NCBI GenBank assembly: GCA_004009845.1
Contig: RMBW01000072.1
Coordinates: forward strand, 124,001 to 188,000
Direction of reading: 5' to 3'
Source: Davidsoniella eucalypti
Lineage: Eukaryota > Ascomycota > Sordariomycetes > Microascales > Ceratocystidaceae
Length of the DNA stretch: 64,000 nucleotides
Shown here in pieces: positions 1 through 11,246 of the stretch; position 1 is the stretch's first letter; the number at the start of each line of letters is the position of its first letter. The notes beneath the pieces were generated by a model. The model had not been told where the DNA came from, did not search any database, and saw nothing but the letters and a program-made list of their open reading frames with translations. Both the position numbers and the translations under genes were made by a program.

Positions 1-2
1 AA

Positions 3-3000
3 GCAGAAGAAACAACTGCTCCGGAACAGGCCGACGATGGTATCTATGGCAGACCATGGACTATCCAGTATAGCCATGTCGTTCATATTCCCCGCGAGCC
101 TACTCCGGAACCGGCTCCTATTCCTCAGCCGCAGTATGACTACAGCAACGGATACGTGGTAGGCCACGATTACAACGTCTATGGCGACGCTCACCCAGGC
201 GTGCCTCAACATTCCGAGTCGTCGTTGGAAGCCTTTCCCGACTTCGACTATTCACAGCCGGCTATGCCGACATATCCGTACAGCGACGCATACAACGGTG
301 TCTCGGTAGCGGAGGGCGATCATACGATGGGACAGACGAACTACAGCCCGTGGAGCCCCGTCGAACGGCCTTTTGATTGGTCTTACGCATCAGCTACTCC
401 TGCTCAACCCACAGAGCCTCCTACCTCTATGGCACAACCCAAGCCAGAGATGGGCCAAAGGAACGACGTTTATGCCGAAGATGACGTGTCTAATCGGAAG
501 AGAGCTACTCTCTTCCTCCCACCTTCCACTGGAACTGCTGATGAGGACTTTGTACACGTGCGTAGTCCAACCAAGCACAAACGCCGCCATCACGACAAGG
601 CCAAGGCCAAGGCAGCAGTTGAAGAAGAGACAGAGGCCCAAAGCCCGCGCAGCTTGAGATCGGCAGCAGTCATAAGCCCGAATTCTCAAGTCGTATCGTC
701 TCGGAAGGCGTCCAAATCATCCCGATGGTCCTCTCGCAAGCAGTCCCAGCGAACAATCTCGGAATCACTGGAGATTATCTCTGTTCCATCTACTGATGTA
801 GAGCCCGTAGTTATAGAGCCAAAAATCGAAGCCGATTCCGAAGCCGAAGCCGATTCCGAAGCCGAAGTCGATTCCGAAGCCGAAGTTGATGCCGATGCTG
901 AGTTGTTAGGTTCGCCCGAGATTATTCAGAAGGAAGAAGCATTTAACGATGATGAATCTGCGGTTGTGTCAACATGTCACGAAATCTCGCCGTTGCCTTC
1001 TACTCCCAAGCATGCCTCCAGACATGTCAAAGCCGTGGATCCTTCTTCAGAAGGTCCCGAAGAAACTCTTGATGAGTCGGATACGGTCTTTGTGCAGGCT
1101 GTTACTGCCCCCAAAGTATACCGACCGGATAGTAGTAAGCCCATCTCACCGCAAGAACTCACCACCGAAGAAACTTTAGCTCCTGTTCCAGTTCCAGTTC
1201 CAATCTTAGCTCCAGTCATAGCCTCAGCCACAAGTCCTGCTTTCGATGTTGATAGCCAGTCCGCAGACACCAATGCGGACACCAATGGTACAACAGAGCG
1301 CCAGCACCAAGGCGATCAAGAAGTCAACTACTATCAGGAGCCAGTCTACTGCCAGGAGGAATCTCTCTACTATCCAGACGAGTCGGCGAGTGAGCTTCAT
1401 TCCGTGGAGACACTTGCAGCTAGTGCTACGTTGGTGGCGAGCATAGTCTTTGCGACAAGATCAATGCTATCCGGAGACTTCGGAGAGCACGGAAGGTTCG
1501 GTGGTGCAAACAGTGGTGAGCATCTAGTTGCTTCCGGGGCAGACATCCAGCTAGACGATCCGGATAATGGATACGGGGTGTCATCGGGATCGCTCGTGGA
1601 TGCCAGCTTTGACGCGGACTACGACGAGCTTGCGCAGTCTGAGTTGCGGGATATCGTAGCCTTGAATCAGACCGATGTTGGCTTCCGTAGTCACGGCTAC
1701 CCTGAATCTCCAGGCACAGCGAGTCGCGGCTTTGACTATCATGATTGCGGCCCAACCCAGAAAGATCTAGAGGAGTCGTTTTCAGTTATCGTCGACGAGG
1801 CCTATTCTTCTCGCGATCTAGCTACTCCTGTTCCACAGAGCCCACAGTTTGTCACTCATAGTGTCCATAACCTACTTGGCGTATTCCAGTCGCCACCGTC
1901 GGAGCCACAGTTAGAGTCACAGCTAGAGTCAGAACCCCAGATTCCGTCGTCTTCTGCCCCTGAACAAACGGGCCTTTCGCTGCAGAAATCGTTTGCTTCT
2001 ACCATTGATGGCGTGCGGCCACCAGACCCGGCCGTTGTGATCCCGGAGTTCCCGGCGCCCGCCGAAGCTACGGTCCCAGCATCTCCGCGGCAACAGCAGC
2101 GCGCTTTGCGGCGCCAGAAGAAGCACCAACGCCTTCATAACGAGGAGGTTTTGGCGGCTGCCGTTGTCGTGTATGCTACAGCTGAGGCGCTGAGCCCACC
2201 AGAGAGCCCTCCCGGTGCAACAAACGCTACCTCGACCGCGGATCTACACTGTCCGGCATCTCCTTGGTCTGAGGGATACTCCCCGTGGACAGAAGGCACC
2301 ATCGACGGACGCTTTCAGACACTGGAGCCTAGACCGCCTCACAGCGCTACCTCTGTCGCACAACGCATTGCCGGTCTCGGAAGCAGCGATGATACGGTGC
2401 CCCAGATGGTGGCCAACGGCAGGCACTTTGACGGCTTTGACGCGGACATAAGCCTGGATATGGACACTGCAGACATGGTAGTAGCCCCTGTTTCTGATGC
2501 TGACTTTTCCTCTGCAGAAAGCGTTTCCTTTGCCGATGCCGACGGCAGCATAGGCGGCTCTGGACGCCGCCGCTCCGGCTCAGACCGGCACGGAAGTCGC
2601 CGCAGCCACAAGATGTCGTCTCGTAGTTCCCGTCCGACGGCTCCCATCCGTACGTCGTCAGCACGCGGTGCTGCTCTCGCAATTACCGGAGACGACCTAC
2701 CAAGCAGCCGCAGTAACAGTGAGAAGCGCTCGTCTACCGCGGCTAGCAACAGCTTAGAAAATGATGAGTTAGATGCTGATGGCTCGCGCCGTCACCATAG
2801 CCGCCGGTCTCGCCATACCGACAGTCTGCGTTCGGATAGTCTCCGATCTCACCGGTCGTCAGGCTCCGATTCGCGGGCCATGCCATCGCATTCTACGGGC
2901 GAACAACCGCGGCACCGATCCCATAGAAGAACCGCGCGTGATATCCCAAAGAGTATAGACAATGAAGGCGATACCCTACCTTCACGGCGCCGGTCTTGGA

Positions 3001-3854
3001 GACATCGTGATGCCCCCGTCGTAAGCGGTGGTCGGGCACGTGACGAGAGTCCTGGTCGCGAGCGCCGTCACAGATCCACTCGCGAGCACAAAGATAGCGA
3101 GACTGCCTTATCGCTGCCGACCGAAGACGAGCGTGAGCAAGAACGGCGCCGGTTCGCCTACGAAGGCGATGTCAACATAGCATCTGCATCTCCAGTCTTT
3201 GCCTCAGCACAACATTCTCCCGCCGGCGGTGTAGACACGGGAGGACGTTTCTCAGACTTCGAATCGGCGTATGCTCACAATCAGCCACGGCTCAGATCAA
3301 GTGCTGTTGAGCCTGTCCCTGTATCTCGGCCTTTGAGTTCTCGAGCCCGGGATCAAGATCGTGAACGCAAACATAGACGGCGTCACCGCACAGGCGCTGC
3401 CGAAGACGAAGCAGAAATAACCGTCGCCACTACTGCACGAACGATACATCTACCACCGTCTACACACGCCAACCTCATAAATCGCGACATCGATGGCGGC
3501 ATGCGTCGCTCTCGCTCAACTCACCAATCATCGACTTCGCAAGTCAAAGCTCGTCTGTCCGACTTCGCTGGCGATATCTTGCCGTCTATTCGACGCCTAT
3601 CTCTCGATGCTGGCACGTTCCATCGAGACTCGGCCCCGCCACCGCTCGATACTGACGGCAAAATCCGTGGTATATCTCAGGCTGAGGAGAAGAGAGTCGC
3701 TTCGGTGGGTAAAGTGGCCAAGAAGAATGTCGAGAGACTGCAGGAGGAAGACGGCAGACGCAAAAGACGTGCTGAAGATCGTAAGAAGGCAAAAGAAGAC
3801 GATCGTAAGCCGAGCAGCGGACTTCGCGCTGTCTTTAAGCGGTTCTTGTTTTAG
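3..3854 (+). CDS. Large disordered, Ser/Arg- and acidic-rich protein, 5' end outside window
   Basis: The frame is open from base 3 with no stop upstream, so the gene starts left of the window; no start is supported inside it. At least 1283 residues are encoded without a visible intron, ending TTT TAG at 3852-3854. The sequence is low-complexity throughout. An acidic repeat alternating EAD/SEAE units is coded by a minisatellite at about 829-897. Two Ala-rich hydrophobic helices, each preceded by an H-x-x-E motif, lie near bases 1400-1460 and 2135-2190. The second half is rich in RS/SRR/HRR stretches. The C-terminal 60 residues are strongly basic (KKNVERLQEEDGRRKRR) and end FKRFLF. No catalytic domain is recognisable. 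A scaffold, nuclear or septal-pore type disordered protein is possible, but that is only inference. It is convergent with the aminopeptidase gene. Confidence 0.75.
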   Translation, partial: AEETTAPEQADDGIYGRPWTIQYSHVVHIPREPTPEPAPIPQPQYDYSNGYVVGHDYNVYGDAHPGVPQHSESSLEAFPDFDYSQPAMPTYPYSDAYNGVSVAEGDHTMGQTNYSPWSPVERPFDWSYASATPAQPTEPPTSMAQPKPEMGQRNDVYAEDDVSNRKRATLFLPPSTGTADEDFVHVRSPTKHKRRHHDKAKAKAAVEEETEAQSPRSLRSAAVISPNSQVVSSRKASKSSRWSSRKQSQRTISESLEIISVPSTDVEPVVIEPKIEADSEAEADSEAEVDSEAEVDADAELLGSPEIIQKEEAFNDDESAVVSTCHEISPLPSTPKHASRHVKAVDPSSEGPEETLDESDTVFVQAVTAPKVYRPDSSKPISPQELTTEETLAPVPVPVPILAPVIASATSPAFDVDSQSADTNADTNGTTERQHQGDQEVNYYQEPVYCQEESLYYPDESASELHSVETLAASATLVASIVFATRSMLSGDFGEHGRFGGANSGEHLVASGADIQLDDPDNGYGVSSGSLVDASFDADYDELAQSELRDIVALNQTDVGFRSHGYPESPGTASRGFDYHDCGPTQKDLEESFSVIVDEAYSSRDLATPVPQSPQFVTHSVHNLLGVFQSPPSEPQLESQLESEPQIPSSSAPEQTGLSLQKSFASTIDGVRPPDPAVVIPEFPAPAEATVPASPRQQQRALRRQKKHQRLHNEEVLAAAVVVYATAEALSPPESPPGATNATSTADLHCPASPWSEGYSPWTEGTIDGRFQTLEPRPPHSATSVAQRIAGLGSSDDTVPQMVANGRHFDGFDADISLDMDTADMVVAPVSDADFSSAESVSFADADGSIGGSGRRRSGSDRHGSRRSHKMSSRSSRPTAPIRTSSARGAALAITGDDLPSSRSNSEKRSSTAASNSLENDELDADGSRRHHSRRSRHTDSLRSDSLRSHRSSGSDSRAMPSHSTGEQPRHRSHRRTARDIPKSIDNEGDTLPSRRRSWRHRDAPVVSGGRARDESPGRERRHRSTREHKDSETALSLPTEDEREQERRRFAYEGDVNIASASPVFASAQHSPAGGVDTGGRFSDFESAYAHNQPRLRSSAVEPVPVSRPLSSRARDQDRERKHRRRHRTGAAEDEAEITVATTARTIHLPPSTHANLINRDIDGGMRRSRSTHQSSTSQVKARLSDFAGDILPSIRRLSLDAGTFHRDSAPPPLDTDGKIRGISQAEEKRVASVGKVAKKNVERLQEEDGRRKRRAEDRKKAKEDDRKPSSGLRAVFKRFLF
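829..897 (+). repeat. In-frame acidic minisatellite
   Basis: Near-identical units built from GAAGCCGATTCC and GAAGCCGAAG/TCGATTCC repeat about four times, in multiples of three, encoding the D-S-E-A-E acidic run. The repeat keeps the reading frame of the large disordered protein. Confidence 0.8.
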
Positions 3855-4690
3855 GTTTTTTTTTCCGTTTGTTTTCTTTTTTGCCTTGGCCATATCGCAA
3901 CTACTTCGGTATCCGTTGTTGCTGCTGTTGTCACATTTGCTTTTTCGGGTTCTTTCCTTCTTTTTTCCTTCTTTCTTCTATTCGCTATTCGGTGTTCTTC
4001 TATTTTGCTTTATGGAAAGTCTCAAAAGTCATAGAGACTCGGAATATCTACAGAATTGTTTTTTTGTTTATGTTTTCATAGCTATCACTAGTTTTATTCT
4101 TTTTTTTTTCGTTTCTTATTATGCTTAAAGAACCAACTCCACTCTTCACATTGATCAATATTTATTTTCCTCGTCTCTTGTCCTATTCTCTTCATTAGCG
4201 GGATATATAGTTCTATGTATCACGCATGTATTCGCACTATTTGTACATATAGACCATCAAGTTTATATCCAAGCCAGTCTACCTGTACTATTTTACTAAC
4301 GAACCTACCATAACTATAGCATATCGCATATTTTACTTCATCTCCTGGTCAAAAATGAGTTCGCGTGAGTTTTGTGTCTATCTAGTATTATCTGTAGACC
4401 TTTGAATCGAGTCTACGCAATACTACAAGCATATGAAAAGATAGGAGTCGCTATCTGATCACCGCTCTTTGCAAAGGTCTAATTAGTGAATAAGATTCCA
4501 AAAGTTTCACAGCTGAACGTCTCTTGTTCATAAAGAAAGGTGATAATTATCTGCTACTTATCCCTGGTCCTTCCTTGTATGCTGGCATGACCAGATGTCC
4601 TAGGGTTAGGGCATAACACTTTTAGTGTCATGTTTCATGAAAACCCTAACTCATAAACATAATCTCCACAATAATACAGTACTGTGTCAT
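3855..4690. other. Convergent intergenic region, T-rich 3' UTR of the disordered protein
   Basis: No gene is seen. The left half is very T-rich on the + strand, as expected for a 3' UTR. Near the aminopeptidase stop are opposed telomere-type motifs, TAGGGTTAGGG at 4601-4611 and AAACCCTAAC at 4641-4650, which could pair as a hairpin. Confidence 0.6.
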
Positions 4691-6787
4691 TTACGACAAA
4701 CCCAGATCCTTCTCAACCATACCACGGCAAATAGGATGGTAAAACTCTCTAAACTTCTCAAATGTCTGTAAAGCCAGCGGCCTATCAACCAAGTTTAGCG
4801 AGCGGAATAGCGGACGCACAAACTTCATGCGTCCTACGTGGCTAAGCAGATCGGCAGCACCTTGGTAGTACTTATCAGCCTTGCTTTTAAGAGCAATTTG
4901 GAAAAAGGCAGACTGTAGCTCGACGTTTTCAGATGATGTGAGTTCGTAGGTTGACGCTAGTAGATGGACGCGTTCAGCAGAGAGAGGGGTAGAAAAGGTC
5001 TGCACCTTTTCAAGGAAAACGAGCTTTTGGTTGCCAGAGAAAGAGGTGACATCTTCAGCAGTCGGAACATAGGCCTGTTAAACGGTTAGATATCTAGGAC
5101 AGTCATTGTTAAATGGAGAAAAGTAACTTACAGGGTCCTCCCACTTGGTAGCTAGAGCATAGCACTGGTCGGCATATGAAGTATCAAAGTCAGGCTTAGG
5201 CGGTAGACCAGGAGTGTAGAAGCGACCTTCCCAGTCGATAGTAGCAATCTTCTTAGAGATCTCTTCGTCCTTGAGACCCTCGAAGAACTCAATGAAGGTG
5301 GCCTTAAACTCGAATGAGTCAAGAGACTTGGTTGCCCACTTTTTGAAGTAGTAAGGAATGAACTTGTCAAAGGCTTCGCGGCCAACTAGCTTTTCCAAGT
5401 AGTACAAGAAATGGAAGCCCTTTTCGTAGGGAACAGTGCTGAAGGCATCATCGGGGTCGATGCCCTTGTGGTTGACAATCAGTTTGGTAAACTCGTGGTC
5501 GGCGCCATAGCTGTTGACCGAGTCTTCGAGGGCCTTCCAGCCGATAATGGCCGAAAAGTCACGCTCAGGCTCGCCGTGTAGAGCGGCACCGATACGGCGC
5601 TCTAGATAGACGGTCCAACCTTCGTTGAGCCAACTATAGAGGTTGGTTAGTTAGTGGTTTCAAGATATTTATATTGAGATCATATTGAACCAGACTTACA
5701 AATGCTCCCAGCTGCAGCTGGTCACCAGGTTTCCACTCCAACTATGGGCCAGCTCGTGAGCGATAACATCGATATTCTGGCGATCACCGCTGATAATAGT
5801 CGGCGTCGCAAAAGTGTAGATAGGGTTCTCCATGCCGCCATAGGGGAAGCTAGGAGGCAGAACCAGCACGTTGTACTCGCCCCATTGGTATGGGAAGACG
5901 ATCTTCTCAGCGATTTCCATGAACTTTTCCATGTCGTTCTCTAGCTCCCACTTAGACTTCTCTAGCTCCTCCGGGCCAGTAGTAACCTTGCTGCGTGGGC
6001 CGATGGGGGCCGACTTGATATCACCCGAAGCTAGGGCAAACAAGTACGACGGAATCGGGACAGGCTGCTCAAAGGTGTATAGAGTCAGGCCGGACTCCTC
6101 GTCCTTCTCCTCGCTGCGGAAAATGCCACTGGCCACAACAGGTAGTGTACTCTTGACCTTGAACAGATACGGCGACTTGACATCTGGTGTGTCCTGGCAG
6201 GGGAAGAGCGAGCGGGCGTGAATTGCCTGGCACTGAGAGAACATGTACGGGTGCTTCTTATTCGAAGTCTGCTCGGGCGTAAGCCACTGCAATGCAGTAC
6301 ATTTGTCCGTAGTAGCCAAGTCAATGCGTAGCTTGATAGTCTCTCCCTTGGCTGTGGGAGGGGCAACGATGTGCAGCGGAGCGCCATACGGCTCGATGCG
6401 GGGCTTCAGATCGAAAGCGGCCGGGCTATCAGCTACACTGACGGTGTTGATGTCAACAAAGCTAGAGTCTAGCACGATCTCACTGCTCGCCGCATCGGTC
6501 AGCGACTCGAACTCGTACGATACCACGCCGGCTAGACGCTTGCGGGCAAAGTCGATGGTGAGCTCAGCCGTAGTGTGACGGGTACGCCAAGCACTGTAGT
6601 TGGACAGCGTGTTAGGGTCACGTTGGGCAGCCATGGCGGCAAGCGAGCGGGAGTGAAGCGCAGAGAGCGGCGAGTTAAAGGCAGAAGCAGAAGAAGCTCG
6701 AGACGACAATGATGATACTAGCGATGATGACGATGATGATGTTCTGGAGAGATGAGAACCGGCTTGCCTGAAGAAGCTCGCCAACAT
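4691..6787 (-). CDS. M1 zinc aminopeptidase / leukotriene A4 hydrolase homologue
   Basis: Three exons on the minus strand: 6787-5700, 5633-5132 and 5074-4691, giving 657 aa. The introns are 66 and 57 nt with GTAAGT donors. It carries the family signatures FPYGGMENP (residue ~313) and the zinc site HELAH (~344), with the third ligand in FWLNEG; that motif is restored exactly by splicing intron 1. The C-terminal helical domain ends RPLFRSLN...KDLGLS, as in the LTA4H/yeast Lap2 group. The family removes N-terminal residues from peptides and can hydrolyse epoxides. The first ATG (6787) adds 51 residues rich in Ser/Arg with no Asp/Glu, like a mitochondrial presequence. A second in-frame ATG (6634, MAAQRD) starts a 606-aa form close to the cytosolic human enzyme in length. 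A TTG-initiated extension to 6862 was not used. Confidence 0.93.
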
Positions 6788-9700
6788 TTGAATAGAAGAA
6801 GGAAAAGAAAAAGAAACAAGGGAGAGGCGTTGACTATGTCTCAGTAAAGGATATATCAGCAAGTCTCATCAGCCTCGAGTCAACTGCCGTTTGAAGTGAA
6901 GCAACAGCGCAAGGCTGACATCAATCCTCTAACGGCAGCTGCCCCTCCAAAAAGCTCCCAAAAGCACCATCTACAGTCCGCAACTTCCTCTTTGGGCCGT
7001 GTGATCAGTCTGCAAAGTGGGGTTTGTTGTTTCCTGTTTGGGAAGCTTGCAACCAACAGGTTCGATTGAAATCGATGCACTTACCTGCATTTCGTCATGA
7101 TATCAATCAAAGATTGTAGCACTTTTTCTTCGCCATTATCATGATGATGTTGTCTATCTGTTAGAGTCACGTGATTGTTTTCAGATTCCATTCTATCGGC
7201 CAAAATCACAACACCAATCTTCTTTTTCTTCCTTTAGCCGACAGCCCATAGATCTTGGCTCAATAGGGCTGTTGCTGACGATGTCAACACAGCATAGCCC
7301 TATCATCACAGCAGACTTTTGTTCATCGCATCGTGCTTATTACTTGAGAGTGAATACACAGCTTACTAATCTGAACCGCCTGTTTCTATAATTGGACCAA
7401 AATAATAAAAATATCGCCCAGTCTGATAGCCTACATACCGATGTCCATCTTCTCTACTTCGCCTTAACAGTTGTGCCTGCTTTCTTCATATTCTGGCTCT
7501 TGGCCAAGTGGGCTTGTCGTACAGTATGTCTTATTTCATCACCTTGTGATATCTTAAAACAAGTCGCGAAAGTACCGAGCACCAACAACAACAGCCGCTT
7601 TTACTACCATACCTCTCTAAGCGATGTAGGTTGCGTCTTGAACAATAGCCATCGAAGCCTGCCTAGTCCAGCATTTAATGAATCTCATATATGTTTCTTT
7701 GCTGTAATTTGGCCTATTTTTGCTCGGTTTGCTGGTCGTTATTGTGTATTGACATCCATTCGCTACAATTGTCCCCTCTTGTATACCACCAAAACCCTGG
7801 CATCATACCATTGGTGCCACGGTATCTTCCCGTCAACACATTGAGTCAGCGCTGTAATTTCAGTTTGCAACACTGTTATGTGGCTTTTATATATAGTGAT
7901 ACCATCATTCTCTAGCTTACAGCCCTCATTTTACTACTTTATGTATGCTGTTAGACATACTAGAGACCATGCAATATGACTCTCATTTTTACAACCCTAC
8001 AAAATGATTCTCTTCTCAGTCAACCGTTTCAGAGACAGTCCTAGTTTCTTCTTGTCAAAGTGCTCAAGCTCTAAATGCCTTTAGTTTCTGCTTCCTACAG
8101 TACTACCGCGTAAGGCCCTGTCAATGGCTTCTTCAAAACGGCCGGTTTTATCTCATATCAGACGTGCTCTATGCCACTCAATCTTCGGCTTTTGCATATT
8201 ATGTACAAGGAACTCACATGGAATCCACAAAGCCTATTGTTTGTTCCCTGTTGTCATCTCTAGTATAGCCCGTCTCACGTCTTGATATGGCTTGGCTTGC
8301 ATCTCTTCCATGTACACCTGTACAGTACCTACCGAATCGACACACGCCTAGGCAGCATAATCGTATGACGACACTTGGCGATGGGAATATCCATTTTCAG
8401 ATATGAAGGGCTATCATCTGACTGACGATTGAGTACAATCATCCAAGCCCAGATACCTACTTCTAATATATACACCTGATATATAAACATGTCATATATT
8501 GTATCACTTGTACCATCATCATCGTGCACGGGGCTTATGCAACGTTTTTCATCGTCCAGGTGCTTTCTCGCCGCAGCTTGGATCAGAGAGGGATATTTTT
8601 CCTACTTGTTAGTCTTTGTTTTTGTATATGTCCCCGCCATATGCACTCATGTTTCTCGCTGTTTACTTGGTCAGCAAATATGATTCATGACTCGGCCACA
8701 TCTTCACGATTCTGTGACAATCATCGTCGGCAATATCCTTCTTTGCATTACTCTTTGCTTTCAACCAAGCCTCCCAGTCAGTGCAACCAACACTGTCACC
8801 ACGGCACAAACCAATCCTAGTACGACAACTCCCTTATTCCTTCTTCTTTCTTTCTCTTCCTTGAGTAACCAGCCAAATCTCTTCTTTCTTATCTACTCGG
8901 TATGACTTCCCTCATATTCTTGTTTCTCGTTTTTAACCCTATAGAATGTCATCATTCTATTGTCTCTGTGGACGTGTCGTCCAAAGAGATGCTGGGGTCT
9001 TCTTCGGTTAACTACAAAAGGAGATTTTGCTTCCCTTTTCAGCAGAATCAAACACACACTCCGTCACTCAATCACAAACACCTACAGATGCCATCGAAGC
9101 ACCTTGTTCGATTCCACTCTATCAATGGCTGTCTAGTCTAGTCGTGACTTGGTACTCCTGTTTTCATCAGCAATACGACGCCTATCATGTATATATCAAA
9201 ATACTGTCTCTGCTCCTGTCCACAGACTGCCGTGCAATGTCAACTCACAGGCCCCCAAAAGAGTCTCAGACATCCTTCGCCACAGGCTATGGAAACATTG
9301 AGTACGTTGTGATGCAGTCATACAAGCCTTGATATGAAAGACCCCAGTTTCCAGTGATAACTCTGCCAGCCTAGCGTCTAGTTTCTCGTCTCCATGTTGG
9401 ATACGAGAGAGCACTATGTGGGCGATATATCCCTATCTTCCAACTATGTCATCATGCGACCGCTGCTTTATCTTCAGCCAGTCGGTGTCCATACTTAAGC
9501 TTTGAAGACAGACATGTGGAAATGAAGTGGCCGCGTCAAGTCATGTTGTACCAGCAGTCATTTGCTATCGGCGTTAGTCTTAGGATAGCCACCCGGTTTC
9601 CTTCCGGTCCGCCTTGATTATGCACGATATAGAGTGTCGTGGTTCCTTGCAGCCTTCTATACTCTTGGGGTGATTCTATCGAGTTTCTGGTAGTTGACTT

Positions 9701-10640
9701 GACGATAGTACACTCCCATGGTTTTGTGTGTATTCATTGCATATCTTTGTACATGTACTTCTTATGAAACTACACCTTCTTTGCAATCATAACTGTAGGG
9801 CTACGTGAACTAAGATTATCTTCCAGTGACACTGCTGGAGATACTACCTATCTCTATAGTCACAGCCTAAAGTAGCCGTATTGGACCCAAGATGGGCCTC
9901 ATTCCCATTATGAGCCGTTTTATACATAGGTACAATGGCAAACTAACATACACCCTCACCCTTTGTTTCTCTATGGGACCCCTTCGTTAGACTCTCCTTT
10001 TTCTTTTCTTACAATTAGGCTTCTTGAAGCGAGCTGATTGTCGTTATATACATAGTATACACAACATATAGGTCACACGTCCGTTATAACTTTCTCATGA
10101 TAACTTGTACATGTACATTGTCAATTCAACGCCCTCTACATTGACAGAAGAACCTACCCATTAGAGCCTCCCTACTTACCTTTCCCATTTTCAACATCGT
10201 AATGGACAATCCCATGATGTCCCTCTTTTCTCTCCCTCATGTCATGTTATTCTAGGCATATATAGACTACATATCATCATGTAGCCGAGAACCTTAATAG
10301 AATTCAGGAGAGAGGGGTGGGTTTACATATCTTACGTCAGTGTCACAGTAGCATGGGGAAAAGTTAGATAAAGCTATATCTCCATTCAAAGGGGGGTGAA
10401 CATCGGTATGATGGGCTATGCCAAACTCTTATAACTAGTCTAACTAAGTATCTTTCGGGGAGGACTTTATTGTGGTGATAAGGATTCTTATGTACTTTGT
10501 CGTTACAAGCACAAAGAGTCATGGGGAAAGAATCCGAGCCGAGTCGCATGCGAGCTTGAGGTGGAAGTCCTAGTAGCCAGATGGTTATCGTTGATACTAT
10601 AGAGCTATTGTCGTTGTCATTGAGGCATTGCTCTGCTCGA
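6788..10640. other. Gene-poor intergenic region
   Basis: No coding gene can be supported over about 3.9 kb. The open frames are short, mostly begin at TTG/GTG and lack family-like composition. A TCACGTGA E-box lies near 7168-7175, about 385 bp upstream of the aminopeptidase start. TGTACA palindromes occur near 8310, 9748 and 10107. C/A-rich stretches at about 8770-8830 and 9045-9090 resemble fungal 5' leaders and could mark a non-coding transcript, but no ORF of substance follows them. Confidence 0.5.
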
Positions 10641-10644
10641 AGGA

Positions 10645-10650
10645 TATAAA
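10645..10650 (+). promoter_or_regulatory. TATA box of the 63-aa Ser-rich gene
   Basis: TATAAA in the context GGATATAAAGTCC lies about 300 bp upstream of the ATG at 10944. A pyrimidine- and CA-rich leader follows. An upstream ATG at 10683 opens a 72-codon frame within this leader. Confidence 0.45.
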
Positions 10651-10943
10651 GTCCTGGATATTCCCCTTACCAAAACACAGATATGTTCCTATTCCTCATC
10701 GCACTCACTCATTCACTCGCGGCTCCTCATCTACTTCATTACTACCTTCATTTCATCTTAGGCAACAAGAGAGCTAAAGAACTAGCTGTAGTTTTCTATT
10801 GTTTTCATATCATACATTACATATCTCACGATACCAAACCTCTTCAGACTCGGCTTTTCATCATACGTTCCTATCAGGACTCATTTTCACTTCATACATA
10901 GATACTTCATACACATACTTCATCACTACCTCGTTCATCCATC

Positions 10944-11246
10944 ATGCCTTCTTACAACTCCATCTCCGGTTCTTCATCTAACAACTCTACTGATTCTAGT
11001 TCCAGTGAGTCACATACTCCCCCTTCTATACATGTTCTCTTTGGCCATCACCGAAATCTCGTAACTACACTCAATATCAATACTAACCAATCATAACTCT
11101 CTTTCTTTTGATTAGACTCCAATGTCTCGGTCATGATGGAACGCTACCTAAACAGCAACGGTGCTTCGGATCCTTTCCATACTTTAACAAGCATATCTTC
11201 ATCTAAGTCCTCTACCGACTCGAAGACTACTGGATCCAAGAAATAA
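10944..11246 (+). CDS. Small Ser-rich protein, two exons, 63 aa
   Basis: Exon 1 is 10944-11004 and exon 2 is 11116-11246. The 111-nt intron has a GTGAGT donor, a TACTAACC branch-like sequence and a TTGATTAG acceptor. Splicing gives an intact 63-aa frame beginning MPSYNSISGSSSNNSTD and ending KTTGSKK-stop. The ATG lies in an ATCATGCC context after a long CA/CT-rich leader, with a TATA box about 300 bp upstream. The product is Ser/Asn/Thr-rich and has no transmembrane or signal segment. One central stretch, VMMERYLNSNGASDPFHTL, could fold as a short helix. I do not recognise the family. Support comes from the consensus intron, a frame that closes correctly, and coding-like composition across the junction. 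Confidence 0.6.

Noticed and set aside
7392..7844. 150-codon + strand frame with hydrophobic segment
   Set aside because: Begins at TTG, no ATG, no family resemblance, no splice context; composition is that of intergenic DNA.
10683..10901. 72-codon frame with signal-peptide-like start
   Set aside because: Lies in the 5' leader of the 63-aa gene and its second half is not protein-like; better seen as a possible upstream ORF.
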